Position numbers and translations under genes: made by a program. The notes under the pieces were generated by a model. That model was not told the origin of the DNA. It ran no database searches and saw only the letters and a program-made list of their open reading frames with translations. A DNA stretch of 64,000 bases from the NCBI RefSeq assembly GCF_014805625.2, contig NW_023998415.1:40388997-40452996 (forward strand), written 5' to 3'. Position 1 is the first letter of the stretch. Every line of letters starts with the position of its first letter. The DNA is from Glossina fuscipes. Its lineage: Eukaryota; Arthropoda; Insecta; Diptera; Glossinidae. Shown piece after piece: positions 11,870-24,048 of the stretch.

Positions 11870-12547
11870 TTAATTTTAAACAATTTTTATAAATCTACCA
11901 GCCTACCCACTCAATATCACTTCACATGTATGCACACATTTCTGATATTATTTGTACATGGGCTGTGTTGTCTGCCTTACCACACGTGCAGCGGCTTAAA
12001 ACGAACCCTCGGCAAAATAAACAATTAGTGGCGACGTGTGATGTGTCGCTGCATATGCAGTGTTAACATACTCAGCAAAAGATCACCTCAAACAGTCGCT
12101 TAGAGACATATTTATAAACATTATTGGCATAGCAATTTGATCCCGGCAAGCTCGCAAAAGTAAATAAATCAAGCACGACACCAAACAATTCACGCGCTCT
12201 TCCTAAATACTCGGAAAACTTAAAAAATCGCAAGTATCACGGCCGAGTTCCCTACGCGGATTTTTCACTTACACTTCACCACATTGAACAATTACTTTAA
12301 AGGTTTTTGTTGGCAGAAATTACATTTATTGATATGCAAAAGTTTACGGATTAATCGATCGAAGCAGGAGAGACGATTGAGCGATGTCGTTCCGTCATTC
12401 CGTTCATTCGTCCGTTCTTGAATCTGGCAAGCCATCCGTCTGTCTGTCCGTCCGTTGTGGGAACTTTCACGACGCGAAACTTGATGAGACGAGAAAAAGA
12501 TGCTGATCAAAAACTTATTTAAGTACTACCGGCGGATATGTTTGCAG

Positions 12548-12595
12548 TGAATTAAAAACTTTGCGATCACCTAAATGTGTTTGAAACATAGACAG
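12548..12595 (+). other. candidate untranslated exon (leader type)
   Basis: A 48-nt segment lies between TTTGCAG (12,541-12,547) and the consensus donor CAG|GTAAGC (12,593 onward). No reading frame is open throughout, so if real it would be untranslated. Just upstream (about 12,230-12,530) the DNA is less AT-rich and more complex than its surroundings, which would suit a first exon or promoter, though I see no convincing TATA box. Chance is a serious alternative. Confidence 0.15.
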
Positions 12596-14765
12596 GTAAG
12601 CAATATTTACACCGGAAAGTGAATATAACTTTCTTAGTTGTGTTATTTGTTAATTTTTTGTTATCTCGTTTGCTTATCAACGTAAACGTTGACTGTGTTA
12701 AAAATGGACGACATGGACTCACTCTGTTTATTTTCAGTGCATATTCAGCGTATTTAGCTGTAGGTCAGAATTCCAGCTATCAGAATTTCCAATTTTTTTA
12801 GTTAGTATAGTAAGTGGGCAGCGCCTTCTATAGCCGGCACAGTCAGATCTTCTCTATAGATTGCATATACGCATTACGCCCAAGTTTTCAGTAAATCGAT
12901 GAGAAACAACACTTTTTGAAGTCCTCACCGTATCATCTAACTTGTGCTCGACAATATTGTGGACTTTGTGGACCACCATTGCTGGTGGTGGTGGTGGCGT
13001 ACGACTTTTATGACATCCACTGTTTTGTATTTATAAACAAAAGGGCAAACTTACTCAGGGTAGATTTTAGCTTAATATCTATATTGAGACCTGTCAAATG
13101 AAAGTATTGTATCACCTAAAAAAACAACAACTTTTCTTACAAACACACTAAAATCTGTCTTGTTGATGGCTGTCAAGGAATTATGAAATTGCGTAACAAT
13201 TTTGTATATATAGACTTCAAACTTTTTATATATTCGAAACTACCATATGTCTTAAATAACCATCGCCATCTATGTATGTGGGGTGCTTGTAGGAGTACCT
13301 TTACATCGTGGAAACGATAGGGGAAACCCCTCTGCATATGGAAAAATATTTGGTGTACTAATGTTCTAAAGACGTCAAGGACGTATACAGGTTTTATTAA
13401 CAGCAATATATGAAGTTGTTGACTACTACACCATTTTCAATACGAATAGGGATTTCCATCTTTGTGCTTTGGTCTAACCTAAAAGTAACAACTCAGGAAT
13501 AATATGCAAAGTTTCGAGCCCTCTAAGTAACGATAGTAAAATCTCTTACCTCAGGCAAGCAAGTTTAACGTTATAGTTCTCATTGTAAGGAGCCCCCAAA
13601 TATGTTTTCCCTTTTCTTCACTTTAAGCGACCAACATTTTCTACTGAACTGAAGCGCGGTTTAACCGACCTCTACTTGAGGTTTATTGGCTTTTTTGGTT
13701 TTTAACAAAGTGATGGTTAGGGACTGTGGGCGTCCCGATGATGACATCTCTAAGCTAGTCCGCTGTTATTTCGGTGGAAACCAACGGTGAAATATGTAGA
13801 CAAGAATCGAGTGAGTGCGCACTAAATTTTCACAAACTAATTTCATATTCTCTATCTCTTTCATTGTTATGACGCTTATCATTTTCCCTTTCGAGAATGA
13901 GATCAATTGAAGGTTAGAATTGAACTCTATACCTTAGCCGGAGTATTTTGGGGTTATCTTCGTTCACTAGTGACGAAATCCTTGCTTATACTGCAATAGC
14001 ATCAATCATTTAGCTGCATAAAAATTGATAATTAAGATCTCTAGCTCTCTTGTATATGATAATCATAGAGTGTCAACGTTCCTAAGATCTATTTGTAGTT
14101 CCTGGTTCGTGGTTTCGGGTATCCTAATCGGAGTGCTCCAAGTGTCCGAAAAGTCGCCATTTTGCATTTTTTTTTTCTTAAGAGATATAATATGTTCCGT
14201 TGTACATTATACGGGGTAAAAATGCGAACTATATGACCTATAGCTAGGCTTTAAGTAATAAATAATATGTCTAGATTGATTAGACAAAGCCTTCGATGCG
14301 ATGAATATCATTGCAGAATTGCTTTTCTTTTTTAGATTTTACAATGGATGCGATAGCTCAAAGCTCTTTCTGCACGTTATGCTTGCTTGCATTCACAAAT
14401 TCCTCTCTAATGCAACATTTTAAAGTCCTATCATCGATATATCATTTGAAAATGTTTCAAAAAAAAATGACATTAATATTTGCTTTTAATACCATTTTAT
14501 GGCTTACAATTCAAATAATCGTTTATTTTATATTTTTCTTAATAAAAATCAAAAATGATTGACTTTTGAAGACTTAACAGCTGACATGTCATTAATAACC
14601 TATAGCATGACATATCACTTATCATTTGCAGGTTGTTTATTTGTTGTTGTTGTTCATCTCAGAGTATTGATAATGCAGTGCCGTTGGGGAAGCGCGTAGG
14701 GGGTACGCGGGAGCTGTGCAAAGAAGCAGAGCGTGAGTGATAAAAGCAAAACAACTCTTAAATTG

Positions 14766-14863
14766 TGTTTGTATGTATGTATATATATATATATATGATA
14801 TGTGTGTGTGTGCTTTGTATTTGTATGTGTGTATGTGTGTGTGTGTGTGTATGTTTGTGTGTG
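14766..14863. repeat. compound (GTAT)n(AT)n(GT)n microsatellite
   Basis: GTAT units, then AT alternation, then interrupted GT alternation over about 100 bp. The complement generates a histidine/threonine-rich pseudo-frame on the minus strand, which is not a gene. Confidence 0.9.
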
Positions 14864-15114
14864 ACGTAGTAATAGTTTTTCTAAAAAGACATTTCTGAAA
14901 ATTCCAAAGAAATCTGAAAATCTAACATCGCATGGTGAGAATAATTTTTTGGCTTTTAGAGGTCTTCTAAACGGCGGTAAGCAACAGCGCACAGTGGGAT
15001 ATAAATTCTTATTCTTCTTAGCCTTTAGCTATTCAGAGACTTGATATTGACAAATGCACACTTGCATACTTGTATACAAACGCACATACACGCACATATG
15101 TATCTACACACGCA

Positions 15115-15119
<5 letters not shown>

Positions 15120-15147
<28 letters not shown>
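15120..15147. repeat. (AC)n microsatellite
   Basis: About 14 uninterrupted AC units, preceded by imperfect ACA/CGCA repeats from 15,080. Confidence 0.95.
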
Positions 15148-15151
<4 letters not shown>

Positions 15152-15548
15152 TAAGCTAATAGCAGATAATATACATGTATATGTGCATAGCTTTAACCAC
15201 TCATACATATGTAATTTTTACTGAAAGTCATTTGTTTTCAGCCTTTATGCGCCTCTGTGAGTTTAACTGTTTTGAAATGTTTGACACAATGTTGATTTAT
15301 TAGATGCTGTCAAATGCTTTTATATATGTTTGTGTGTTTATATATGAATATACGGTTAACATTTTTATGAATTGCATTTCTATACATTTTTCATTTATTG
15401 TCAGACCTTTCAAGAATGTGTCTTTGTTTCTTTTTCTTATGCGGCTAACTTTTCGGGTTATTGGCGGCTATAACTAGAACCACTAAAGCTACTGACTCTG
15501 ACTGACAATAATAACTGAAAATTTGCATGCGAAAGCTTAACATAAGCA

Positions 15549-15590
15549 AAACAAAAAAAAAAAAAAAAAAAAATATGCAAAAAAAAAAGG
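15549..15590. repeat. poly-A tracts
   Basis: Two close A-runs separated by TATGC. Confidence 0.9.
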
Positions 15591-16230
15591 AGAAATATAA
15601 TGAAAACACAAAAAAGAAATATATTTGAATTTTAAGTACAATTCTCGCCAACACTATACCATGACAAGCAAAGCAAAGTAATCATTTAAATGAACAAAGG
15701 AGGGTTTGAGTGCATATTGTTGTTATGTGTTTTATGTGTGTTATGTGTATCGCATCGCTGGGAAAACACATGCTGCTAACAGTTGCAAATGCCGCCAACT
15801 CTTAGTAGTGCTGTTAGCATTGATCTCTGTGTGAGTCGGTGTGTGCTTGACAGATCGCAAATCACACCTCTTTTGTTTGTTTGTCTTTTTTCTTTTTCTT
15901 TTTATTTTTACTTTTTTTTGTTTTTTTTTGTTTTTGTTATTAAGTTGAGCTCTTTCTCTTTATTGTGCTGGGCTGTGAATATAAAATAAAGATCTTGCCA
16001 CACAACAATCGCTTACTAAAGCGTTACAATAATTCTTTATAGTAACAACAACAATAACAATAACAACAATTGTTAAACAATTCAATGCAGTGGGTGTTAA
16101 TTTTATTTCGTTTAAATAATTATGTCTTGTGAAAAAAAAATAAAGCTGCACTCTTACACAACTGTTAACAAGCCCCCACAACAAATGAACAGCATTCGCA
16201 GTAACATTTCGATTTCACTGTCGTGCCGCT

Positions 16231-16277
16231 GTATATATATATATATATGTATGTATATATACACATGTATATATATA
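16231..16277. repeat. (TA)n/(TATG)n microsatellite
   Basis: TA alternation interrupted by TGTATG and ACACATG. Confidence 0.85.
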
Positions 16278-16374
16278 ACTCTTGAGAAACGAAACGAACT
16301 TTTAATTTTATTGATCGAATAGTTAGCTTCATATGTAATGCGAATGTGTATGTATGTGTATATTTGATTGCGTT

Positions 16375-16398
16375 TATATATATATATATATATATATG
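16375..16398. repeat. (TA)n microsatellite
   Basis: Twelve TA units followed by TGCG/TGTG alternation. Confidence 0.9.
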
Positions 16399-16510
16399 CG
16401 TGCGTGTATGCGCTTATTGTGTTTGCAACTACACTGTACGGTTAATTGCTATTTAGCATGGAAAATGTCAACCGTATTATTACCGATAAAAATCCAATAA
16501 CCCCAAAACA

Positions 16511-16570
16511 ATCAACCAACCAAGCAACCAACCAACCAACCAGCCAGCTAACCAACCAACGAACACCAAC
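16511..16570. repeat. (CAAC)n microsatellite
   Basis: Imperfect CAAC/CAGC tetranucleotides over about 60 bp. They create a Thr/Asn/Gln-rich open frame that is not a gene. Confidence 0.9.
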
Positions 16571-16709
16571 ACATATCCAAGGCGCACCATTCAATTTAAT
16601 TTCTCATACGGCATTTTGTTGTTATTTTTATTGCAAAACAATTTACAAAGATCTGTCGGATAAGTCAATCAAATTGATTGGTTTCTTCGAACTTCTAATT
16701 AATCACAAA

Positions 16710-16778
16710 TACACACACACACACACACACACACACGCGCGCGCAAACATACGTATATATATATATATACATACATAC
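16710..16778. repeat. compound (AC)n(GC)n(TA)n(CATA)n microsatellite
   Basis: Continuous purine-pyrimidine alternation: AC, then CGCGCG, then TA, then CATACATAC. CG/CA alternation of this kind favours left-handed DNA. Confidence 0.9.
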
Positions 16779-17504
16779 GCCGAAAAAAAAAGAAAAAAAA
16801 AAACACAGAAACAGAAAGGAAAATTAAATAATTTTTGTATAAACGAGACGTATACTTGTGTGTGAGCGTTTAAGTCTCTAAGAGATAATCATAATTTATG
16901 ACAATAATTAAAATTAATTTTTCTTTCTTTGCTTGCTTATGATTTTCGATCTTTCAGAACAACAAATATCATCAACATCGAAATTAGGCAGATGGCCTAA
17001 AATGTTAAGATGAATCTTAATGCATGCATTCATTTTCTTCGATTGAGGCTAAGCCCGGCTTAGGCGGGAATAAAGAATATTTGAATATGAGCGTGAAATA
17101 GCAGAGGAAATTTATATAGAAAGCTTAGAGAGCCTTGAGAGTTTTTTGTTACTATAAAGAGCACATTAATGAGTTGGAGATTAAAAATCGATTTAATTAT
17201 TCTTGTACGCTTGCTAAACCCGGGATTACGGAAGCTTGAGCATCCAATATGATCTCCTACTCTTTGATATTGCTATTGTCTTATGTATTTAACATTTTAA
17301 TAATAAGTAAAAATATCATCAGATCATGTCTTGGAAGAGGACTGCATAAATGAAGGTAGCGTTAAATGTTTAGTCAATGAAATATGCCCAAGAAAGTTAT
17401 CAAGTTCGGATGATGATAGCGGAAATATGGTTTTAAAAAATATTTTTTCACATCAAGGCATCCGATTTTTCACTTGTATAATTCATACAACAAAGTCCAT
17501 TGTT

Positions 17505-18440
17505 TGTCAAATATATGGAAATCGGCTAAAACTATAGGGCAATGTCAACAGTTATCGATATATTAGTTTGTTGGCTTTTCTAAGCAAAATCTTTCCATCA
17601 ATTTTGGAAAAGACCATTGTTCCAAATGTACTAATTGGTTTTAGAAGTCAGCATAGTGACTCTCACCAATTAGTACGCATATGCCGGCAAGTCAAAGACA
17701 CATTTAAAACGAAACAATCCATTCGCTTAGTTATTTTTGATGTTGAAGAAGCTTCTGCTTCTCTTTGATATAATGGCTTGATTTTTTTATATTGATGTCT
17801 CTTGCTTTGCCGTTTATCAAAGTTCTTTTGTCTGAAAGATACTCCTACGTTTCTATTTTAAACGATTTTTCTGATTTTCCACAAGCATCTGCTTTAGGTC
17901 TAATTTTGTTGACCTAAAGCTATGACTTTCCGATGCTTTATACGCCGATGATATCGGCTCTTATTCATCGCATGAACTTGTTTAAGAAATATTAAAGAAG
18001 TTCCAATCTCCGATTAATGTAGTAAGTAACTACAATAAAAATTAAGTTAAGTGAAGAAACCCTTCCTTCGTGTGGTTTGACAATTTAACGTCATCATAAT
18101 ACCTTTTGTAATCACGTTAAATATTTGACAGTTGTACAGAACGAAAGTTTGCACACTCATACTCAATAATATTTAAAAAATCAATACAACATTGCCATGA
18201 GTATGTTGCATCCAGTAATTAAGTACTGTTAATAGATTATCATCACCTAAAGTTGCTTCCCAAACGATTTTATTTATTATATCTCCGTCCGGCGTGGGGA
18301 AATTGCCCATAATCTGATAAATGATGCTAAGCTTACCTAGGGATTATTTCACTAAAAAGTCTCTCCAAATGACAATTAAGTTGTCACTTATTTAGCAAAT
18401 TTTCTAGATCAAGTGCTTGTAAACCGTAACACTTATGCTA
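17505..18440 (+). pseudogene. decayed jockey-like non-LTR retrotransposon reverse transcriptase
   Basis: This is a relic of an RT from the jockey-type LINE group, broken by frameshifts and stops. It reads, in order: NIWKSAKTIG (17,510-17,539); after a frameshift NVNSYRYISLLAFLSKIF (17,541-17,594), equivalent to the family's SYRPISLLPxLSKIFE; GFRSQHSDSHQLVRI; and palm motif A as LVIFDVEEA, with the aspartate at 17,739. A stop at 17,766 follows, then LLSERYSYVS and FPQASALGLILL (the family's PQGSVLGP). Motif C is intact as ALYADDIGSYSS (YADD at 17,941-17,952). Downstream, ALSMLHPVI (about 18,191) and LRPAWGNCP (18,282-18,308) match the thumb region. The first ORF, endonuclease and poly-A tail are not visible. 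The copy is truncated and dead. Confidence 0.88.
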
Positions 18441-18756
18441 TTTTACAAGCCATTCTATGATACTTAGCTTTAATCGGAGGTTTTCATTTGTAGATTTTCT
18501 TTACCTATGTCCATCAAGGACTTTTCATTTAATCTACGATCGAATCAAGCCAATATGTAGTATTCTGAAAGAAGTATGCAACACGTTACTATTAAAGTTA
18601 CTCTTTTTACAATGGACCTAAGCTACAAAGTTCAAGTAAGAAAATTAGCTAAAGTGACATCAGGTTTTCTTGGAAAATTTCATTTTGTTTTGTTTTAGTC
18701 AAAGTGAATGGATGAGCTTGTTGTAGTGTGTAAATAGTTTATTTAATTATATACTG

Positions 18757-19530
18757 TTAGTTCTGGTCCAATCTGGTCTTTTGCCATCTTCCTGGCAGAA
18801 GCATGATTCTACGCTTATAACACTTGCCATCTTTGCGGACAGAAAAGTGAACAAGTGCATTTTTGATGTTTCCATTTGAAGTGAGTTTGAAGGCTTTGTC
18901 ATTTAAACACTTTTCTAGAGATCGGAATAACTAATAGGTCGAATGTGCCATATCTGGATAATATGGTAAGCATCGTAGTAGTGCATTTCATCCAATTTAT
19001 CAAAGTTTTACGAAATCTCGGCTTACCTTGTTGGAATGTTATACCTATCCTATTGATCAAACATGTCTTTTTATGTTTATGTCATGTGGTATTATCCGGT
19101 CGAAGTCCATGAAAATTATTACCTTGAAATTCTGCTATGGACTTTCGAAGGGGTTCGAGTCGGTTTTTCTGTTTTAACATTACTGTAGAGCACATATTTC
19201 CCTTTCCCTGGGATAATTCGCTTGAAAAGTGGATTGGTTTCTTGACGTGGACATGAGAAGCAAATCACAGACGTTAGTGGGCAACCAAGACGTTTCATGT
19301 GATCATGGCGAATTAAACGAATTTACACTCTCACCGATCTCAACAAATTGCTCTTTGGTGACGTGCATCAATTAAGGTCGTCATTTTGATGTCATCAGTT
19401 TTAACTTGCCTTTCATAAAGTGTTGCATCTTTAACATTGAAATTGTCGAAACGAAACTTTGCTAACCAGTACCAGTGATAGAACTATCAACTCTGTCAGT
19501 ACATCTTCTCCGCACATACGCAACAATGTT
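18757..19530 (-). pseudogene. decayed mariner-family transposase (DD34D type), relic 1
   Basis: Read on the minus strand, several frames together give an ordered mariner transposase. WLAKFRFDNFNVKD (from 19,468) is the helix-turn-helix linker block. It is followed by TLIDAR, then NPLFKRIIPGKGKYVLYSNV (about 19,250-19,190), equivalent to NPFLKRIITGDEKWVLYNNV. YYPDMAHS (about 18,960) corresponds to YSPDLAPSD, then come LFRSLEKCLNDKAF and the C-terminal LLPGRWQK, with a stop at 18,757-18,759. The first catalytic aspartate (GDE) is replaced in GKG. Several stops and frameshifts are present, so it is inactive. Terminal inverted repeats could not be recognised. It lies head-on to, and only about 300 bp from, the RT relic, probably by independent insertion. 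Confidence 0.85.
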
Positions 19531-20317
19531 TTCCTGTTTCCATTCTTTCATAGTTGATGGAGCGGCAAGCGACACTATTGACACGACTTCAGCTGTCAAG
19601 ATATACAATGCCAGGGCAGCTTAAATGTGACATTAGTTGTGAGAAGAATGAATTAATTTAAGTTACATAGATTGCTGTACGATTTCAAGGATATGTGTAA
19701 AAGATATCGCAAAGATATTGTGTCATGTTAAATGGATAGCATTGTGGGTGGCATAGGACTCGTGAGAGTTGAGCGATTTACAATTTTAGGAAACGAAAAA
19801 TCAGATGAAAAAGTAATATTTAGCTACGTTTCATGAGAAGCATTGTGATCTTTAGAAATTAATCGATGGGCAAGAAAGTGGGCTCTTCAAGACCTTTCTT
19901 TTTGCTTCCATATCAAGGACATTGATAAAAGGAAGATAATCCGCTTCTTTCATTATATAGAAAACTTGATCGAACCGCATTATAATGCCATCGGAACTAA
20001 TGACATATACAAAATTATAATATGATCGCGTATAGAGAAGGCCTCTCAATATCTACTGCGTACAAAAGTAGGGTAAAAAAATAGAAAGGAAAATAGTCTG
20101 CAAAGAGATTGCTATTCGTTTTTCTTCATATTTATGAACTCATGGCTAGAAAATGTTTTTTTTATTTTTAATATTTCGTTTAATTATAATTTTTTTAATG
20201 TTATGCAAAAAATAAGTAATTTTTGCAAACACCTGATGTGCACGACACACTGGGTGAATATAAAAAAAAAAAAAATGTTATGTCCAACCGTGCTAATGAA
20301 ATTGCAATAATTTGCAG
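19531..20317. other. spacer
   Basis: No gene recognised. The first part may contain the degraded 5' portion of the mariner relic. Poly-A at 20,262-20,275. Confidence 0.5.
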
Positions 20318-20386
20318 CTAATCGAACAACAATTTAAAACAAGAACAAGAAGCAAAAGCACTTGGAGAAAAGAGCAAAACAAACAG
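20318..20386 (+). other. candidate 69-nt exon
   Basis: Three splice signals line up on the plus strand: a CTAAT branch-point match at 20,293-20,297; an acceptor TTTGCAG ending at 20,317, about 20 nt downstream; and a consensus donor CAG|GTAAGA at 20,384-20,392. The enclosed 69 nt is rich in GAA, AAC and CAA, as exonic splicing enhancers are. It is a multiple of three and open in a single frame (LIEQQFKTRTRSKSTWRKEQ, then NKQ). The peptide is not recognised. It might be untranslated leader. This is the best-formed exon candidate in the window but is unsupported by homology. Confidence 0.3.
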
Positions 20387-20835
20387 GTAAGAAAGTTATA
20401 TATGGCTGGAGCCGAATCTCGTTCACCCACCACGATCAATATCTTTGGCGCTCCTGCATTTGCTTGTTGTCATAAAAAATAGAATGAAATAAAATATTTA
20501 TGCTTCACCTTGTACTTCACTGAAGGATATTGGTGAGAAATATTAATCTATTACCATCACGACGTCCATCATAAATTATTAATTGGAGTTAATACACTTG
20601 GCTTTTCGTGTTCTACTCTGCAAGCCCTTTTATATGATACCCATATCGCTGGTATTATTAAAAAACAATTAACCCACTAGACCGCGGTGTCTACGATATT
20701 CATTTTAGAATTAACCCATTCTTAGGCGGATAGTAAGTCTTCATTTGAGGAATGTATAAAACAGCTTTAAGCATTCTGTCTCGTTTGCCTTACGATAAGT
20801 AAGCACGAAAACTCAAAAAAATGAAAGAACTAAAA

Positions 20836-21310
20836 ATTTAACCCGTCTAACTTTATGTGGGTGTGGCCGATATTTTCCACATAAAGAGTAGAGTGCTTGG
20901 TAAAGCAAATGTGGAGAATTTAAGTTTTCTAATTTTTATAATTTCTGAGCAATGAGCCAAAAACCCACAAAGTTTTGATTAGAAAAACGGTGCTGCGCTC
21001 AATTTATGCTCCACGGCAAGCTTCTGCTCTGACCAATTTGGCCCATTTTCAATACTAATCTGCATGCAATGTTATTACCAAATTTGAAGTCGACATCTTT
21101 ATTTTTGCGACCAGGAGATTGGAAAGAACAAACCTCATACAGACGGACAGACATGACTTAATCAATTCAATATTTCACGCTGATCCAGAATACATATACT
21201 TTATAGGGTCTCTGGAGCTGCCTTTTCGGCGTCACATATATTATGAAAAAAAAAAAAAAAAAACAAAATGTTTTTTATCCCTGTCCTTCAGTGGTGGGTA
21301 TAAAAAAAGA
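20836..21310 (+). repeat. dispersed dipteran repeat, best copy
   Basis: Ordered blocks: CTAACTTTATGTGGGTGTGG (20,848), AGCAATGAGCCAAAAA (about 20,949), CAGACGGACAGACATGACTT (about 21,139), TTAATCAATTCAATA, CATATACTTTATAGGGTCTC (about 21,193), then CGGCGTCACATAT and an A-rich end near 21,262. This order (GTGGGTGTGG, a 'gagcaatgagccaa' block, GACGGACAGACATG, TTTATAGGGTC) is one I know from non-coding regions of many flies. Weaker relatives lie at 6,115-6,265 and 42,490-42,740. The superfamily is not assigned. Confidence 0.45.
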
Positions 21311-21446
21311 AAAATTCTTGAGAGATATGGCCTTAGTGTCGGACTATAAAGAAAGAAATATTTCTGTGAAACTTACATCATAGACTTATTATATAAAGGT
21401 GACGTGCTTTATAAGCAAGAATATCTTATTAAACAATTTTGATATA

Positions 21447-21464
21447 TACACACACACACACACA
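21447..21464. repeat. (AC)n microsatellite
   Basis: Nine AC units after TATATA. Confidence 0.9.
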
Positions 21465-23449
21465 TGTAACACGTTTATATAAAACACACTAACACAAATG
21501 ACACGAAGATAGCTTTTACCTTGTATAGGTAGGTGCAAATGGAAATAATTGATCCTTAAATTCCGGCATTTAAAAGCAATTAATCGACTAAAGCGACGAA
21601 AAAGAACTTAAGTTGGGTAGGGTTAGGCAAAGTTTCGAAGGCGTTGTTATGATTTCAACAAGTGAACGGCTGATACGTTGTTGTTAAGCACACCGGTTAA
21701 AAATGCGTATAACTCCTGGAACATTTTAACGAGTATTTTAAACATTTCATAAATTTCATATACCCGTAAAGAGAGCAATAGAGAAAAATATGGAAACTTT
21801 TCAGATCGAGTCGTATCGGTCAAAACGGTTCATTTATTTAGGGCACCTTTCCCGATGCTATCTAAGGCAATTTTGATTTGGAAATATTTATGGTCGACCC
21901 TGAACAAGGCTGTATATGTTCACTTAAACTGAGACAGCCTAGGATCCTGCGTCTAGCAGTTTTTAAATTGCATTCAATTTTACAGTTGCGATGGTCATGT
22001 GCATATTTTATTCATTGCGCGTTATCGCGCATCCGCATAGAACCGCTACTACAAGGGAGTGGCTTGATATCAATCCTAGCATAATTATCTACGATGTTTT
22101 TTGTATGGTTGGTTCGATGGTCTTTAGAGTGTAAACAGATACATTTCTTGTGCTTGTATTAACTTGAAATCGATCTTTGCTCCATAATGTGTACAACGTA
22201 ATGCAATTAAAGTCAATATCCCAGTTGTTACATACGGACTGAGATGGTTAATATAACGTTGATTAGAGAATGGCTGAGTGTTCACCTAAGTAAATATTAT
22301 ATCCGACAAGTGCTTAGAGTATAATAAAGATGGAAATTGAAAAACGTTAGACGATAAAATTAATCGATAGATCGAGAAACGCATATAGACGGACAGGATA
22401 GTAAATTTTAATCCCCAGTTAGAACTTAACTTGTTTTACGTTTCTTTACGCGGCGCTTAAGCTTTAAAACCATTATCACCGCATGGCCGGTCAGGGAGTT
22501 TTGCTGTGAATATACATGGTTACAGCTAAGTATGCATATGCTTGCAATCATGCAAACATGCAAACATATGTGTTGGTCTATTAATAAGTCAGCAGGTGAT
22601 CGAGCATTCCGTTTCAATAGTAGTTGTAAATATGTTGGTGAAAGACAGCAAACGAACGTAGCAGTGTCAGGTGATGGTAGAGCAATAAATATGAAGAATT
22701 TAATGACTGAGTAACTGTCCAGGCAAGAAGATAGCCAAGTAAGTTGGTAATAAGCCAACAAATAGTCACCAAATAAGTAATGGGAAACAAGCCAACAAAG
22801 TAAGTTTTGCTGAAATCCTGTTCCTGATCCTCAACGTCCGCAGGCGTATTACGTTACGACTCTAATATAATTTCCAGTATTTTTCTATTTCTTTGGTATT
22901 TCGTTTTATTGAAAAAGTAAAAGAAAGAAAAAGAGAAAAAAAAGAAGGAAACTGGACTTCAACTCGTGTGGATAAAACTAGTCAAACAACGTACTTAAAG
23001 ACAACTGTTAAGGGTAAACAAAACTAAAAGAAAACGTTGAGCTATTCGTAACATATAAAATAAACATATGGCAGTTAATCGAAAACCCACTCATTCTTTG
23101 ATTCACAAGAGATTCCATTACATTAAATGAAAGAAAAAAAGAAAAAAAACAAAAAAAAAAAAAACGCATATATACACAAACGCATGCAAATCTTAGAGAA
23201 CGTTCACCGAACTATGAATGTATGAAAATACACACACACACAAACAAACAAACAAACACGTAGACACGCGGTAACATGTATACATATGCAGGCGCGCGAT
23301 CATGCAACAAGCTTTTATTGGTAAGCAGGTGGTAATTGCTGTAAACGGTTAAGGTGACTGAATCCGTCAGTTTGTCTATGCGTACAACATTAAATTGACG
23401 TTGTACAACTTGTGGTTGCAACAGAAATCATGGTACTGTTCTTTTTTTT

Positions 23450-23452
<3 letters not shown>

Positions 23453-23485
<33 letters not shown>

Positions 23486-23524
23486 TGCTCTATCTATCTC
23501 TCTCAATCTCTCTCTCTCTCTCTT
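23453..23524. repeat. (TC)n microsatellite
   Basis: Interrupted TC tract of about 70 bp with TATC units. Long TC strands of this kind can form triplex DNA and, in flies, bind GAGA-type factors. Confidence 0.95.
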
Positions 23525-24018
23525 TATTCATTATTATCATTGCTTTTTATTTATTTATTTATTTTTTTTTTCTTCGTGTTTTGAAACTTCTTGTTCTTTT
23601 GTAAATTTAATTGTTGACTATCTGACGCTAGCATAAAAAAAATTATTGATCACATTCAAACAAATAGCATAAATAAATAAATGAAATAAAAAAACAAAGC
23701 CAAACCCAAATTCGCACAAACTTTACTATCAACCAAACCCCAAAATTGTCGATAGACTATGCTATTGAGTTGCAAGACTTATGGAACAGCGTAGAGAGTT
23801 CGTATTAACTTGTGACAACAGTCACAATTGCTATGCTGTTGCTATTGTTTGCATACTGAAGATGCTTAATCTATCCGCATATGTATGTGCTCATGTTTGT
23901 CTGTCCGTTACTTTATTTCTTTACCATGGCTGCGAGTGCGTAGGTAAAACACGTTTTAAGTTTAAGCATTTATATCATATGCAATTTAACTATTTTCAAC
24001 ATTTCGCGTTTTTTTTGT

Positions 24019-24048
24019 TCGTTCGTTTGTTTGTTTGTTTATTTGTTT
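24019..24048. repeat. (GTTT)n microsatellite
   Basis: GTTC/GTTT tetranucleotides. Confidence 0.85.

Larger units (their letters stand above)
8966..12547. other. AT-rich spacer with simple repeats
   Basis: No intact gene. It holds (ATTAAT)4 at 9,333-9,356, (TTTG)n at 9,562-9,595, poly-T at 9,916-9,934 and 10,999-11,016, and (TTTA)n at 11,825-11,869. A possible Tc1-like transposase relic near 10,260-10,680 was not firm enough to call. A fragment of the dispersed dipteran repeat tail lies at 10,155-10,190. Confidence 0.5.
12596..17500. other. AT-rich spacer with many microsatellites
   Basis: No gene recognised. The microsatellites are listed separately. A textbook polypyrimidine tract and acceptor (ATCTTTCAG) ends at 16,957. 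The sequence after it has only short open frames and no donor that I could pair. Confidence 0.55.

Noticed and set aside
16446..16865. 139-codon open frame
   Set aside because: Built from (CAAC)n, (AC)n, (TA)n and A-rich repeats; no domain.
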